Part shown: positions 8,183-15,502 of the stretch, one piece after another
How the letters are laid out: the number at the start of each line of letters is the position of its first letter
Position numbering within the stretch: the stretch's first letter is position 1
IMG/VR virus record: IMGVR_UViG_3300045146_000185
Location: 1 to 36,823 of that record
From: a virus
Reading direction: 5' to 3' (one strand)
Length of the DNA: 36,823 nucleotides
The notes under the pieces: model-generated
Told to the model about the DNA's origin: nothing
Seen by the model: only the letters and a program-made list of their open reading frames with translations
The model's database searches: none
Program-made: the position numbers and the translations under genes

Positions 8183-8463
8183 TTGCGTATCCCCCGAATT
8201 TCTAAAACTACCGCTTCAAAAAGATCAGTGCTGTCTTGCTTAAATGAGTCTTTACAGTATACATTAATAAAATCGATGATACATTCCAATTCAAATGGTC
8301 TCAAGCAATCCAAAAACTTGTTTCTTACTTTTATATAGTTTTTATTGTCAGTTATCATCTTGATGAGCTTATCAACGTCTGATGCATCTCTGTAAAATTG
8401 TTCAGTCGTAGAGCATTTTCTTTTATACCCGTTCAACATGGCATTAATTCTTATTGATATCAT
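8179..8463 (-). CDS. Hypothetical protein, 94 aa
   Basis: Not recognised. It is small, mixed-charge and mostly helical by composition, with four cysteines (residues 17, 53, 61 and 70) and a hydrophobic helix ELECIIDFINVYC. No capsid-targeting-like start is visible. It overlaps the nucleotidyltransferase gene upstream and the 137-aa gene downstream by four bases each, so it is translationally coupled within the head-protein operon. A virion role is possible only by association. Confidence 0.6.
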   Translation of the reverse strand: MISIRINAMLNGYKRKCSTTEQFYRDASDVDKLIKMITDNKNYIKVRNKFLDCLRPFELECIIDFINVYCKDSFKQDSTDLFEAVVLEIRGIRK

Positions 8464-9032
8464 AGAATTTTCATACCTTGTTTTACTAAGTCGAATAGTT
8501 CTTTTGCGTCAGAATCTGTTGCAGTGCTTGGAAGATTGTCTTTGAATTCTTTAAACTTATTTAAGCTCACAAAATTTCTCATTGCTGTACCAGAAACGCC
8601 TTCAGTTCTGTTTCCTGATTTTACAACTTTAAAATCAGTGATACCCCATTGCTCTGTATATTTTGACATTTGTTTTTCAAATTCTTCTACTCTATCTTCG
8701 CCAACAATGAATGTGACTTTTGGGTATTTTTTACCAAGTTTTTCTAAAATTTGGAATGGAGTTTTAAGTTTAGCATCGTCAGAAACTGGAACTTGCATAA
8801 GTCTTTTGAGATACGCAATTTTGTCTTCAAATGTTAGAGGATTCTTTTTAGAATCATGTGAAGTTGTAGTGAACAACATGAAATCTGCATTGTTCTTTTT
8901 AGCATATGACTCGGCAAACTTTATGTTTTCTTCGTGACCACGTGTCATCGGATTAAATCTACCGATTGTCCAAACGATATGAGTCTTTGAGCCTTCTGTT
9001 AATGCTGAACAATACATATCAAATTTATTCAT
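8460..9032 (-). CDS. Cytidylyltransferase-like nucleotidyltransferase (NMN adenylyltransferase type) with head-targeting-like N-terminus
   Basis: 190 aa. After a leader MNKFDMYCSALTE, the core has GRFNPMTRGHEENI (residues 23-36), the (H/T)xGH nucleotide-binding motif, and VSGTAMR near 146-152, the second signature of the family. These enzymes transfer a nucleotide from ATP or CTP to a phosphorylated acceptor such as nicotinamide mononucleotide; the real substrate here is unknown. The leader ends in LTE, fitting prohead-protease cleavage after Glu13, with GSKTHIVW starting the enzyme fold. It is in the middle of the late operon, ATGA-overlapping both neighbours. Alternative roles include pantetheine-phosphate or other adenylyl transfer. 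No partner Nudix domain is fused, unlike some NadM proteins. Confidence 0.8.
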   Translation of the reverse strand: MNKFDMYCSALTEGSKTHIVWTIGRFNPMTRGHEENIKFAESYAKKNNADFMLFTTTSHDSKKNPLTFEDKIAYLKRLMQVPVSDDAKLKTPFQILEKLGKKYPKVTFIVGEDRVEEFEKQMSKYTEQWGITDFKVVKSGNRTEGVSGTAMRNFVSLNKFKEFKDNLPSTATDSDAKELFDLVKQGMKIL

Positions 9033-10087
9033 GAGATTCTAGCCTTTTCATGAGATGTCAATTCTGCTTCTTTACCGATCAGAAGATAAATTACGTTAGG
9101 AGAAACTTTACCAGCATTGTTTCTTAACTGGAATTGTGATTTATATTTTCTACCAAGCATCATTATTTCAAGATCTACGGCGAAATATTTTGAAGAAGGA
9201 GTGCGATAGCGAACACCCTTTACATTCACAACAACTTTTTCGCTAGGGTTTACTTTCTTAACTAGAGATTTAGAACCATTTTCATGAACGATGGTGTAAC
9301 CATATCCAAGACAGCTTTTGACGAAGTTTGTAAAGAATTCTTCACCATCTTCAATTTTTGGCTCAAATTTACTATCTGTTTCTATTTCAAAGTCTTTCTC
9401 GAATCTTTTATAGTCAGCACCCATTGCAGCAAGAAGAGTACGTCTGTCTTCGTCCCTTTTCAAGATACCAGTAAATCCACCGTTATATAGATAGAAGCTT
9501 GGACCAATTTTTAAAGAAAGATAAATCGATTTACCATCTTTGTTAACAAGAGTTACGTCTGTTACAGTTTCACCGATGTCAGAAGGTTTTCCATTAAGAA
9601 TGTCGTTCAGTGTACGTTTTTGATTTAGAGCACCCATCGGTTCTGGGGAGAATTGACGTAGGTCATCTGGATCAATATCATTTTCTTTGCAAATTTCATC
9701 GAACAAATGAGAATATGTACTTTCATACGACGTGTCTTCACACCAACGATTGAATTCAGATACAAATTCTGTTTCGAAAGCTCTACCCCCTCCGCCTTTA
9801 ACTTTAGTGTTTGGTTTGATAAGGATTTCGATGCTGTTATTTCTAATGCCACCGATACTTGACCCAGTAATGCTTCTATCACGTTTGAAATCTGGTATTT
9901 TGGCAATAATAACCTCCATAGCCAGCAGTCTATCCATGTCTGTTTTTACTATGAAACGTGTTTTTGTTTCTTTACGGAATTTGGCATCAGGTATAACTTC
10001 AAGTACTTCAACGCCGTGAACAAATTCCTCTGGTGAAATATCCACGATTGCTTCGAATATCTCATAAAATTTTTTGAATGATTCCAT
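9029..10087 (-). CDS. Predicted virion-packaged protein, possible PD-(D/E)xK-type nuclease, 352 aa
   Basis: The chosen start gives MESFKKFYEIFEAIVD, a capsid-targeting-like leader ending in IFE, and forms a TGATG junction with the gene before it; an in-frame ATG 12 bases upstream (10099) is the alternative. The core has GGGGRAFETEFVSEFNRW (98-115), then TDVTLVNKDG (176-185) and YLSLKIG (189-195). An E...D...xLK order is typical of PD-(D/E)xK nucleases, but the residue before LK is Ser and not Asp/Glu, so the nuclease call is tentative. Similar proteins with an LSLK strand occur, as I recall, in marine T4-like phages without a known function. It lies between the ligase-like gene and the nucleotidyltransferase, which suggests nucleic-acid end processing. 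Confidence 0.6.
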   Translation of the reverse strand: MESFKKFYEIFEAIVDISPEEFVHGVEVLEVIPDAKFRKETKTRFIVKTDMDRLLAMEVIIAKIPDFKRDRSITGSSIGGIRNNSIEILIKPNTKVKGGGGRAFETEFVSEFNRWCEDTSYESTYSHLFDEICKENDIDPDDLRQFSPEPMGALNQKRTLNDILNGKPSDIGETVTDVTLVNKDGKSIYLSLKIGPSFYLYNGGFTGILKRDEDRRTLLAAMGADYKRFEKDFEIETDSKFEPKIEDGEEFFTNFVKSCLGYGYTIVHENGSKSLVKKVNPSEKVVVNVKGVRYRTPSSKYFAVDLEIMMLGRKYKSQFQLRNNAGKVSPNVIYLLIGKEAELTSHEKARIS

Positions 10088-11286
10088 CAGTTTTTCCATT
10101 TCTTTAAGATTGTAAAGTTGTTTTTACTGAATTCTAGTCTGTCGACAAGCTTAACAGCACCGCCTTTTAATTTGTCCACTGCTACATAACCTTCTGGTGA
10201 CGTTGCTTTAAATCCGCTATCAGTTTCAACGAATGTAGACATACCAGCAATCATATCGAATTTATTTATAAGTATTCTTTTAATTTCTTGGATAGCTTGG
10301 TGAGTTTTAAGAACATACCATAGAGTACCAGCTACACTTCTGATATCCTGAATTTTCTTAATTTTTTGTCGCTCTACCTTTTGCTTACCACTGTCTGATT
10401 TTAACCTATCTTTATCTTTTTCATACTTAGCAGTAACGAAATCAATCAACCCCTTGACCATAGAGTCACTCACAGTCTGACCAATCTTAACCTTTGAATT
10501 TATGTAAGCTAAAATTTCTACACTATGTTCACCGATATATGTAAGCTCATCTTTATCGAATTTTTTAGAGTCAGCTTCGATATCATTAATCATGTTCATG
10601 ATATTATTATAATCTTCATCTGACAACATGACGTTCGATACTGGGATATTTGTAGTTGTATTGTATACAGATGTTACATCTCTATGAGAAGAAATATCGA
10701 TATTGAAAGATGCATTCAAATCTTCGATGGAAGTGCCACTATACGAAGTATGCCACGCCATTCCAATTTCTGTCTTCATGATATGTTTAGCCAAAGGGGA
10801 ATCATATGGAACTGCATAAACGATTGTATTTGGTCTAAATGTAAGATATTCAATTCCATCAATAGTTTGTTTTGAAAGCAATTTTTTAGTGAACATAACA
10901 TCACCTTGAATTACATTCTTGATTCCAAGTTTACTTAGATTACTCAATGCAACTTTAAGAGTTTCTGCTAGCCCACCATCACCGTGATTTGTATCTATGT
11001 CTTCTTCAGTATAATTGATTTTTGGATCTTTATTGAAGAGAGATTTTGTAGCTACGAAGAATTTACCATTTTCTGGATTAATTCCAGCAATTAAGCTGGG
11101 AGCACCATCAAATTTTCTTTGGATATCCATAGAGCCGTTACCACGAAGAATTTCTACATTCTGTTTCAAAAAGGATATACCAGTTTTTATACCTTCAACC
11201 CCATCTAGGATAATCAAGTCTTCTATGTGTTCAAGATGGGTTAGAGTAAGCCCAGCTTCTGTTAGATATAGATCAAATTTATTCAT
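10087..11286 (-). CDS. Ligase-like covalent nucleotidyltransferase with capsid-targeting-like N-terminus, 399 aa
   Basis: The start at 11286 is chosen because it gives MNKFDLYLTE-AGL, a ten-residue leader with Tyr7, Leu8 and Glu10 as in T4 capsid-targeting sequences, and overlaps the upstream stop (ATGAATAA). A TTG or ATG 30-33 bases upstream is possible. The body shows ligase-superfamily motifs: motif I RKFDG (Lys58, Asp60, Gly61), a motif III-like IQGDVMF (126-132), and near the C-terminus EGYVAVDKLKGGAVKLV, combining motifs IV and V. It is distinct from the gp30-type ligase at 5383-6861. The substrate (DNA, RNA or other) cannot be told. It sits beside a possible nuclease, an SNase-like gene and a nucleotidyltransferase in a late operon, so a virion-delivered repair or end-joining role is inferred. 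Confidence 0.7.
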   Translation of the reverse strand: MNKFDLYLTEAGLTLTHLEHIEDLIILDGVEGIKTGISFLKQNVEILRGNGSMDIQRKFDGAPSLIAGINPENGKFFVATKSLFNKDPKINYTEEDIDTNHGDGGLAETLKVALSNLSKLGIKNVIQGDVMFTKKLLSKQTIDGIEYLTFRPNTIVYAVPYDSPLAKHIMKTEIGMAWHTSYSGTSIEDLNASFNIDISSHRDVTSVYNTTTNIPVSNVMLSDEDYNNIMNMINDIEADSKKFDKDELTYIGEHSVEILAYINSKVKIGQTVSDSMVKGLIDFVTAKYEKDKDRLKSDSGKQKVERQKIKKIQDIRSVAGTLWYVLKTHQAIQEIKRILINKFDMIAGMSTFVETDSGFKATSPEGYVAVDKLKGGAVKLVDRLEFSKNNFTILKKWKN

Positions 11287-11554
11287 TGTCAACCATATAG
11301 GATAGCTGTTCGCCATCAATAAAAATTTCTGCTAAATATCTACCATCCTTGTCTTTTTTAGTTCTGATAATAATATCTGATTCTGTATCCATCATTTTTC
11401 TTAGGAAGTCACGAGCCAATTTACCTTCAGCTTTAAACTCGCCATTCAATCTGAATTTCTCTGTGATGACAATATTGAATCCAATATCTACTTCAGCAGT
11501 AAATGTATCACCATCGTATACGGCAACAACAGATTTCAATCTATATTCATACAC
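11279..11554 (-). CDS. Reduced staphylococcal-nuclease (SNase)-like domain protein, 91 aa
   Basis: The SNase OB-fold pattern is clear: VYDGDTFTAEV (12-22, with Asp14 and Asp16), FRLNG (34-38, Arg35) and KDGRYLAEIFIDG (69-81, Arg72). In classical SNase the strand with Arg35 is followed by the DTPE loop, which supplies a metal ligand and the general base Glu43. Here the chain goes straight from RLNGEF to KAEGKLARDFL, so that loop is missing. The protein may be inactive, or may use Glu39/Glu43 differently; binding without cutting is possible. The start is GTG at 11554, with AAGG 7 bases upstream, inside the end of the EF-hand gene; its stop overlaps the ligase-like gene. It has no capsid-targeting-like leader. 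Confidence 0.75.
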   Translation of the reverse strand: MYEYRLKSVVAVYDGDTFTAEVDIGFNIVITEKFRLNGEFKAEGKLARDFLRKMMDTESDIIIRTKKDKDGRYLAEIFIDGEQLSYMVDNE

Positions 11555-12144
11555 TCTTTTGCCTTACGAGGTCTTGATTTTCTACGTTGAGAAGCTTTGA
11601 TAGCAGATTTAACTCTGTCTTTGATATCTTTTTTAGACATCTTTATTTCTTTGCCGTCGACAAGCTTATAACCTGGACGACCAGATTTTTTACTAATTTT
11701 GTCTATGGAAACTTTTTTGATTACACCTTCATATACACGTGCTCTACCATCAGCAGGGATTACATCATCTGGTTCTTCGAAACGATTTTCAAGATATGAA
11801 GCAACTAAGTCAATTACTTCCATCAATGCACCCTTAGAAAGGTGTTTTACCATTTCATAAACGTCATCGGCTGTGATTTGACCATCACCATCGATGTCGT
11901 AATCTTCTTCATCTTCGTCTTCTTCGAATTCTTCATCTTCGTCTTCTTCGAATTCTTCATCTTCTTCTTCGCATTCTTCTTCTTCGAATTCGTCTTCGTC
12001 GACAGCTTCAGAAACTTTGTCTTCAACTTTCTTAATTTTCTTTTTATCACCAACTACAGAATTAACTGTAGCTACATCACCAGATACTGTTACACAGCTA
12101 TCTTCTTCTGCCAAATATTGTTCGAATTTTGATTTATAGTTCAT
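11536..12144 (-). CDS. Acidic EF-hand protein with capsid-targeting-like N-terminus, 202 aa
   Basis: The leader MNYKSKFEQYLAE-ED ends in LAE, a fit to prohead-protease cleavage. Residues 49-81 are almost entirely Glu and Asp, encoded by imperfect 24-bp tandem repeats. Directly after comes a canonical 12-residue EF-hand loop, Asp83 to Asp94 (DIDGDGQITADD), followed by helices. The C-terminal 60 residues are strongly basic, with RRKSRPRKAK near the end; basic tails of this kind occur in head and core proteins of T4-like marine phages. A calcium-binding, DNA-charge-balancing internal head protein is a reasonable inference. It is the second gene of the late operon, 12 bases after the 121-aa gene, with AAGGGG as ribosome binding site. 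Confidence 0.72.
   Translation of the reverse strand: MNYKSKFEQYLAEEDSCVTVSGDVATVNSVVGDKKKIKKVEDKVSEAVDEDEFEEEECEEEDEEFEEDEDEEFEEDEDEEDYDIDGDGQITADDVYEMVKHLSKGALMEVIDLVASYLENRFEEPDDVIPADGRARVYEGVIKKVSIDKISKKSGRPGYKLVDGKEIKMSKKDIKDRVKSAIKASQRRKSRPRKAKECMNID
11908..11980 (-). repeat. 24-bp tandem repeat coding an acidic tract
   Basis: Two adjacent 24-bp copies (11908-11931 and 11932-11955) followed by a diverged third copy. They encode repeats of the FEEDEDEE type. Length change by slippage in steps of eight codons would keep the frame. Confidence 0.7.
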
Positions 12145-12156
12145 GAAGTTATCCCC

Positions 12157-12522
12157 TTAGAAAATTACCATAGTGATTGTTGAAGAGTCAGAATCATATC
12201 TGTTCTTTTGAATGGTGAACTCGTCATTGAATTTACTATCGAGTAATTCATACAATACACCAGTTTCCAATTTAGCAAAAGAACCACCGAATGTAAGCAT
12301 CATGATACCAGTATTGATTCTTTGAACGTTACGGAAAGAATTGAATGCATAACGCTTGATAAACGGTTCAATTTTTTTATAAATCTCACCCATGTCTCTT
12401 GTTGGGATTGTTTTATCAAGCTCTTTCTTTTTAGGTTCTGTCACCCCAGCTGGTTTTGCTGGAGTATCAGTGTCAGCTTCTTTTGCGGCGACATCTGCCT
12501 CATATAATTTGAATTTGTCCAT
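12157..12522 (-). CDS. Predicted virion-internal protein, first gene of the late operon, 121 aa
   Basis: The start at 12522 gives MDKFKLYE-ADVAAKEAD, a short capsid-targeting-like leader ending in LYE; a TTG one codon earlier is less likely because AGG lies 8-9 bases before the ATG. Residues 9-40 are Ala/Pro/Lys-rich and probably flexible. Residues 45-121 look globular (RDMGEIYKKIEPFIKRYAF, then beta strands). No enzyme motif was recognised. A late-type promoter, CTTTAAATA, lies 28 bases upstream, and the operon continues to the capsid homologue at 6906. Confidence 0.68.
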   Translation of the reverse strand: MDKFKLYEADVAAKEADTDTPAKPAGVTEPKKKELDKTIPTRDMGEIYKKIEPFIKRYAFNSFRNVQRINTGIMMLTFGGSFAKLETGVLYELLDSKFNDEFTIQKNRYDSDSSTITMVIF

Positions 12523-12549
12523 CAATCAACCTATGTGTTTTAATACTAT

Positions 12550-12558
12550 TATTTAAAG
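12550..12558 (-). promoter_or_regulatory. Late promoter of the head-protein operon
   Basis: CTTTAAATA on the minus strand, 28 bases before the ATG of the first operon gene. The same nonamer precedes the 155-aa gene and the 86-aa gene. It resembles the T4 late -10 TATAAATA, which the gp55 sigma factor recognises with gp33 and gp45; homologues of all three are encoded in this window. Confidence 0.65.
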
Positions 12559-12562
12559 ACTT

Positions 12563-13969
12563 TTAGAAATCAAACACACCGCTCTTCGAAGTCATGTTTT
12601 TAGCAGATGCTGCAGCACTATTGAATTTGTCATTCAATACATGCTCTTCGTCTTTCTTGTGTCCATAATGAGAATTTGAAACTTCTTCCAATCTCATATA
12701 TAGCAGTTTTTGTAATAGTAAAAATTTGTCCCTCGTTAACCCACCTAGTCGGTTTTTAATAACATTTATTAGAATCAATTGTTCTGTTATCATTGTTATA
12801 CCAGAGCCATCTTCCTCTTCATCCTCTTCTACACCAGATTCGAATTTCGAAGCACCGATAATCAAGTCAGCAATCTGTAGTGGTCCAGTCGATTCAGCAA
12901 TATCCGACATGCTGATGCCATTTGTTTTATCGAATCCACCTCTATTTGTTTGTGCACCAGTGAATACGGCACAATCAAATTCTACAGCCATGGCACGAAG
13001 TGCTTCGGCATTACGTTTCATATTTTCATAAGACTCTTTAGATACTACACCCATAATTCCAAGGTAGTCAACCATAATAACGTCAGGAATAAATCCTAAC
13101 TTGGTTCTCATGTCTTTCAACAATGCTTTGAAGTGAATAGTGGTAGCAGACGCTGTTGGATATTCTTTAATCTTTAAACGTCCAAGCCCACCCTGAATCA
13201 ATGTATTATAATCATTTACAAAAGATTCTTCAGTTATATTTTCAAGATCATTGATATTGATATTCATCAAGTTAGCATCGATACGTTTACCAACTTCTAA
13301 CTCAGACATCTCAAGGGTGATATAAAGAACATTATGACCACGCAAAAGGAAATCAGAAGCCAAATGGGTCATTGTCAAAGATTTACCTGAGTGAGGTGCA
13401 CCCAAGATAATATTCAATGTTTTACGTTTGAACCCATTCTTTGTTATTTTATTCAAAACATCCAGACTTGTAAGGAATCCAGAAACGCTTTGCTTTTTAT
13501 AATATTCGATACGATCATGAATATTGTCCAAAAGGTCAAGACCAATTTCTTTGTCGAATGTTATGCTGAGACTGTTTTCAATCAATGACGGAATTGAAGC
13601 AGTCTTAACCTTGTCACCCTTCTGTAAAATCTCTACACTTTCCATAATAGAAAGTTGTAAGTCTTTGTTTCTGATATATTCTTCTGTTTCGTCATAAAGG
13701 AATTGATTGATTTCTAAGTCAGATTCTTCACGTATCTTTCCTACTATCTTTTCTAACCTAGCTCTATCTTCCATGTCTGGATTTTTCTGAACCAATACTT
13801 CGACTTCATTGAATGAAGGAAAATTGCCGTATTTTTCCTGATACTTATGAACAAGTCTATATAGATAATTTTCATCAGCATTATCGAAATATTCCGATTT
13901 AAGAAACGGGAAAACTTTTGTAGCGTAATCCTCGTTACTCAAAACATGCTTTAAAATGGTTCTTGTCAT
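12563..13969 (-). CDS. 41: Replicative DNA helicase (T4 gp41, DnaB-like)
   Basis: 468 aa against about 475 for T4 gp41. The N-terminal part (1-150) is the helical DnaB-type domain. The RecA-like motor has Walker A GAPHSGKS (190-197), Walker B VIMVDYLG (near 295), and a QTNRGGFD segment after it. It unwinds the fork 5'-3' and, with a primase, forms the primosome; no gp61 primase is present in this window. The start ATG at 13969 has AAGGA 8 bases upstream, and a 10-bp palindrome ATTACGTAAT overlaps the start. It is the last gene of a transcript running from 15885. Confidence 0.95.
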   Translation of the reverse strand: MTRTILKHVLSNEDYATKVFPFLKSEYFDNADENYLYRLVHKYQEKYGNFPSFNEVEVLVQKNPDMEDRARLEKIVGKIREESDLEINQFLYDETEEYIRNKDLQLSIMESVEILQKGDKVKTASIPSLIENSLSITFDKEIGLDLLDNIHDRIEYYKKQSVSGFLTSLDVLNKITKNGFKRKTLNIILGAPHSGKSLTMTHLASDFLLRGHNVLYITLEMSELEVGKRIDANLMNININDLENITEESFVNDYNTLIQGGLGRLKIKEYPTASATTIHFKALLKDMRTKLGFIPDVIMVDYLGIMGVVSKESYENMKRNAEALRAMAVEFDCAVFTGAQTNRGGFDKTNGISMSDIAESTGPLQIADLIIGASKFESGVEEDEEEDGSGITMITEQLILINVIKNRLGGLTRDKFLLLQKLLYMRLEEVSNSHYGHKKDEEHVLNDKFNSAAASAKNMTSKSGVFDF

Positions 13970-13989
13970 TACGTAATCCTTACAATATT

Positions 13990-14928
13990 TTACATCTCAG
14001 AATGCAAGTACTTTATAATCGATAGTGCAGCTGAGTATTTAATTTTTTCTCTTAACCGAATGACACCATAATGCAAATCACCACTGTAAGAAATAACTTC
14101 TGATTGGAAGTATTTCTTTAACATAATGTCGTTTAGAAAATTTGAAATGTTTTTATCTTTCATAAAAATTTCAATATGAATTTCATCGTCCATAGTAATC
14201 ATATTCAGGATTTTGTGTTTCATCTTAGTGAAATAAACGAGGTCATGAACTATATGGAAGTCTGTCGTGGCAAAAATGACCTCGCCTTCCATTTGAATTA
14301 CAGAACGTTCATAGAGTCGTTTGATATGTTTACGCTTTCTCTCAATCATTGAATCTGATCTGTGTTGTAATCCGTTTTTGAAAACGCCATCTATAAAATT
14401 TTCTTTGAAATGTTGATATCCAAGTTCATCGTATAGTATTTGTAGTTTGTATCCTCTGTCGTAATTCTCTCCAAATTCCGAATAAGAATCTATATCCATG
14501 ATTATATCATAAACATTCTTTAGTACATCTAAATGATACCCTTTAGTTTTCATGAATTCAAACACGTTCATGGCGTTAGAGCCGTACATGTTCGTGATAC
14601 TTTTGAAATTAGGATATCTCTCTAAGTATTCGACCATCAGCTTCTGTTTATCATTCTGATCATTAGAATCAATGTAAATAAACTTACAGTGAGAGCCATC
14701 GACGATATTAGAAAGAGCAGTGTAAACGTCATTGTTCATTGGAATTCCAACGATCCACACATATGAACGGTCTTCGATATACCAGTCATTTATGTTTCGT
14801 ATAAGAATACTGAATGCGCTCGGATCAACGAAATGAGTGCATAGATTTTTGGAATTGAGGTTAGCCAGATTTTGAAGCAGAATGTTAGTTACACAACTGT
14901 CAATACTTTCATTCTGTATCACCAGCAT
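13990..14928 (-). CDS. Hypothetical protein, possibly a degenerate DHH-type phosphoesterase, 312 aa
   Basis: Not clearly recognised. The order of predicted strands and helices in residues 1-120 (an SIDSCVTNILLQNL helix, then VWIVGIP, then KFIYIDSNDQNDKQ) and a C-terminal part with GEVIFATTDFHIVHDLVYF recall DHH/DHHA1 proteins. However, the metal-binding Asp and His residues (DHDGDG-like and DHH motifs) are not there, so any such relation would be inactive and is weak. It starts on a TAATG overlap with the 67-aa gene and ends 20 bases before gp41, which places it in the replication transcript. Confidence 0.65.
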   Translation of the reverse strand: MLVIQNESIDSCVTNILLQNLANLNSKNLCTHFVDPSAFSILIRNINDWYIEDRSYVWIVGIPMNNDVYTALSNIVDGSHCKFIYIDSNDQNDKQKLMVEYLERYPNFKSITNMYGSNAMNVFEFMKTKGYHLDVLKNVYDIIMDIDSYSEFGENYDRGYKLQILYDELGYQHFKENFIDGVFKNGLQHRSDSMIERKRKHIKRLYERSVIQMEGEVIFATTDFHIVHDLVYFTKMKHKILNMITMDDEIHIEIFMKDKNISNFLNDIMLKKYFQSEVISYSGDLHYGVIRLREKIKYSAALSIIKYLHSEM

Positions 14929-15131
14929 TATTCGTTCAACATCCCATAAAAAGCATTTCTTACAACGTAGACCTTCAAATATTCATCGTCATCTGAAACG
15001 ATTTTTAGTACATGGTTTACAGTGAATATGATTTCATTGATTTCTACTTTATCACCAGAAACAAAGTTATGCGTAGAGTTCATAGCGTGATATAATCTCT
15101 CTATTCCTATTTCGTAGAATTCTACCTTCAT
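14928..15131 (-). CDS. Hypothetical protein, 67 aa
   Basis: Not recognised. It is a small beta-rich, mixed-charge protein with no membrane segment; a segment NFVSGDKVEINEIIFTVNHV suggests a compact barrel-like fold. It overlaps the gp62 gene upstream by four bases (ATGA) and the 312-aa gene downstream by one base, so it is coupled within the gp62-gp41 transcript. Confidence 0.65.
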   Translation of the reverse strand: MKVEFYEIGIERLYHAMNSTHNFVSGDKVEINEIIFTVNHVLKIVSDDDEYLKVYVVRNAFYGMLNE

Positions 15132-15502
15132 TTTCTTTTTACCCCTCCAATGGTATATTGTTCTTCAAGTTCAACAAGTTCATCAACCGTAAGTATATCA
15201 TAGTACAATTTTGCAGTATCCATCCGAACATTGAAGTGTTTCATCAGGAGATCAAGATACCTATCTTTTTCCTTATTTTTCTTCGGATATTTGATGTATT
15301 TGATACCAACTGGCATCAATCCTTGTAATACTTGAATACGCTGACGAATAGGAATATTGTCATATTGATTGAAGATATTGGCAAACTGGACGCCTACACG
15401 GTCACCAGAAAGCCACTGATTCATAACGAAGCTAGATATCTTTTCAATATCCTCATCCGTTATATTCTGTTTTTTAAGGATTTTGTCGAATACGGTAAAC
15501 AT
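15128..15502 (-). CDS. 62: Clamp loader small subunit (T4 gp62-like)
   Basis: 124 aa, shorter than T4 gp62 (187 aa) but similar in length to gp62 of marine T4-like phages. The family pattern is visible: SFVMNQWLS near residue 25, a region FNQYDNIPIRQRIQVLQGL, then PVGIKYIKYPKK (matching the VPRGKRYGKWAK segment of T4 gp62), and LLMKHFNVRMDTAKLYYDIL (matching KLLAKRYQVNTNDAINYKSIL-like helices). It ends close to a GG. With gp44 (24203-25138) it would load the gp45 clamp. In T4 the genes are adjacent; here gp62 is about 9 kb from gp44, in the transcript with gp41. It is translationally coupled to the membrane protein gene before it (TAATG). Confidence 0.72.
   Translation of the reverse strand: MFTVFDKILKKQNITDEDIEKISSFVMNQWLSGDRVGVQFANIFNQYDNIPIRQRIQVLQGLMPVGIKYIKYPKKNKEKDRYLDLLMKHFNVRMDTAKLYYDILTVDELVELEEQYTIGGVKRK

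Noticed and set aside
11842-12132. Plus-strand open frame rich in Phe opposite the acidic protein
   Set aside because: It is the reverse complement of GAA/GAT-rich codons, with no ribosome binding site and no sensible protein composition.
13990-14928. Naming the 312-aa protein as a DHH phosphoesterase or as the gp61 primase
   Set aside because: It lacks the metal-binding Asp/His motifs of DHH enzymes and the zinc and TOPRIM-like motifs of primase, so no function is given.
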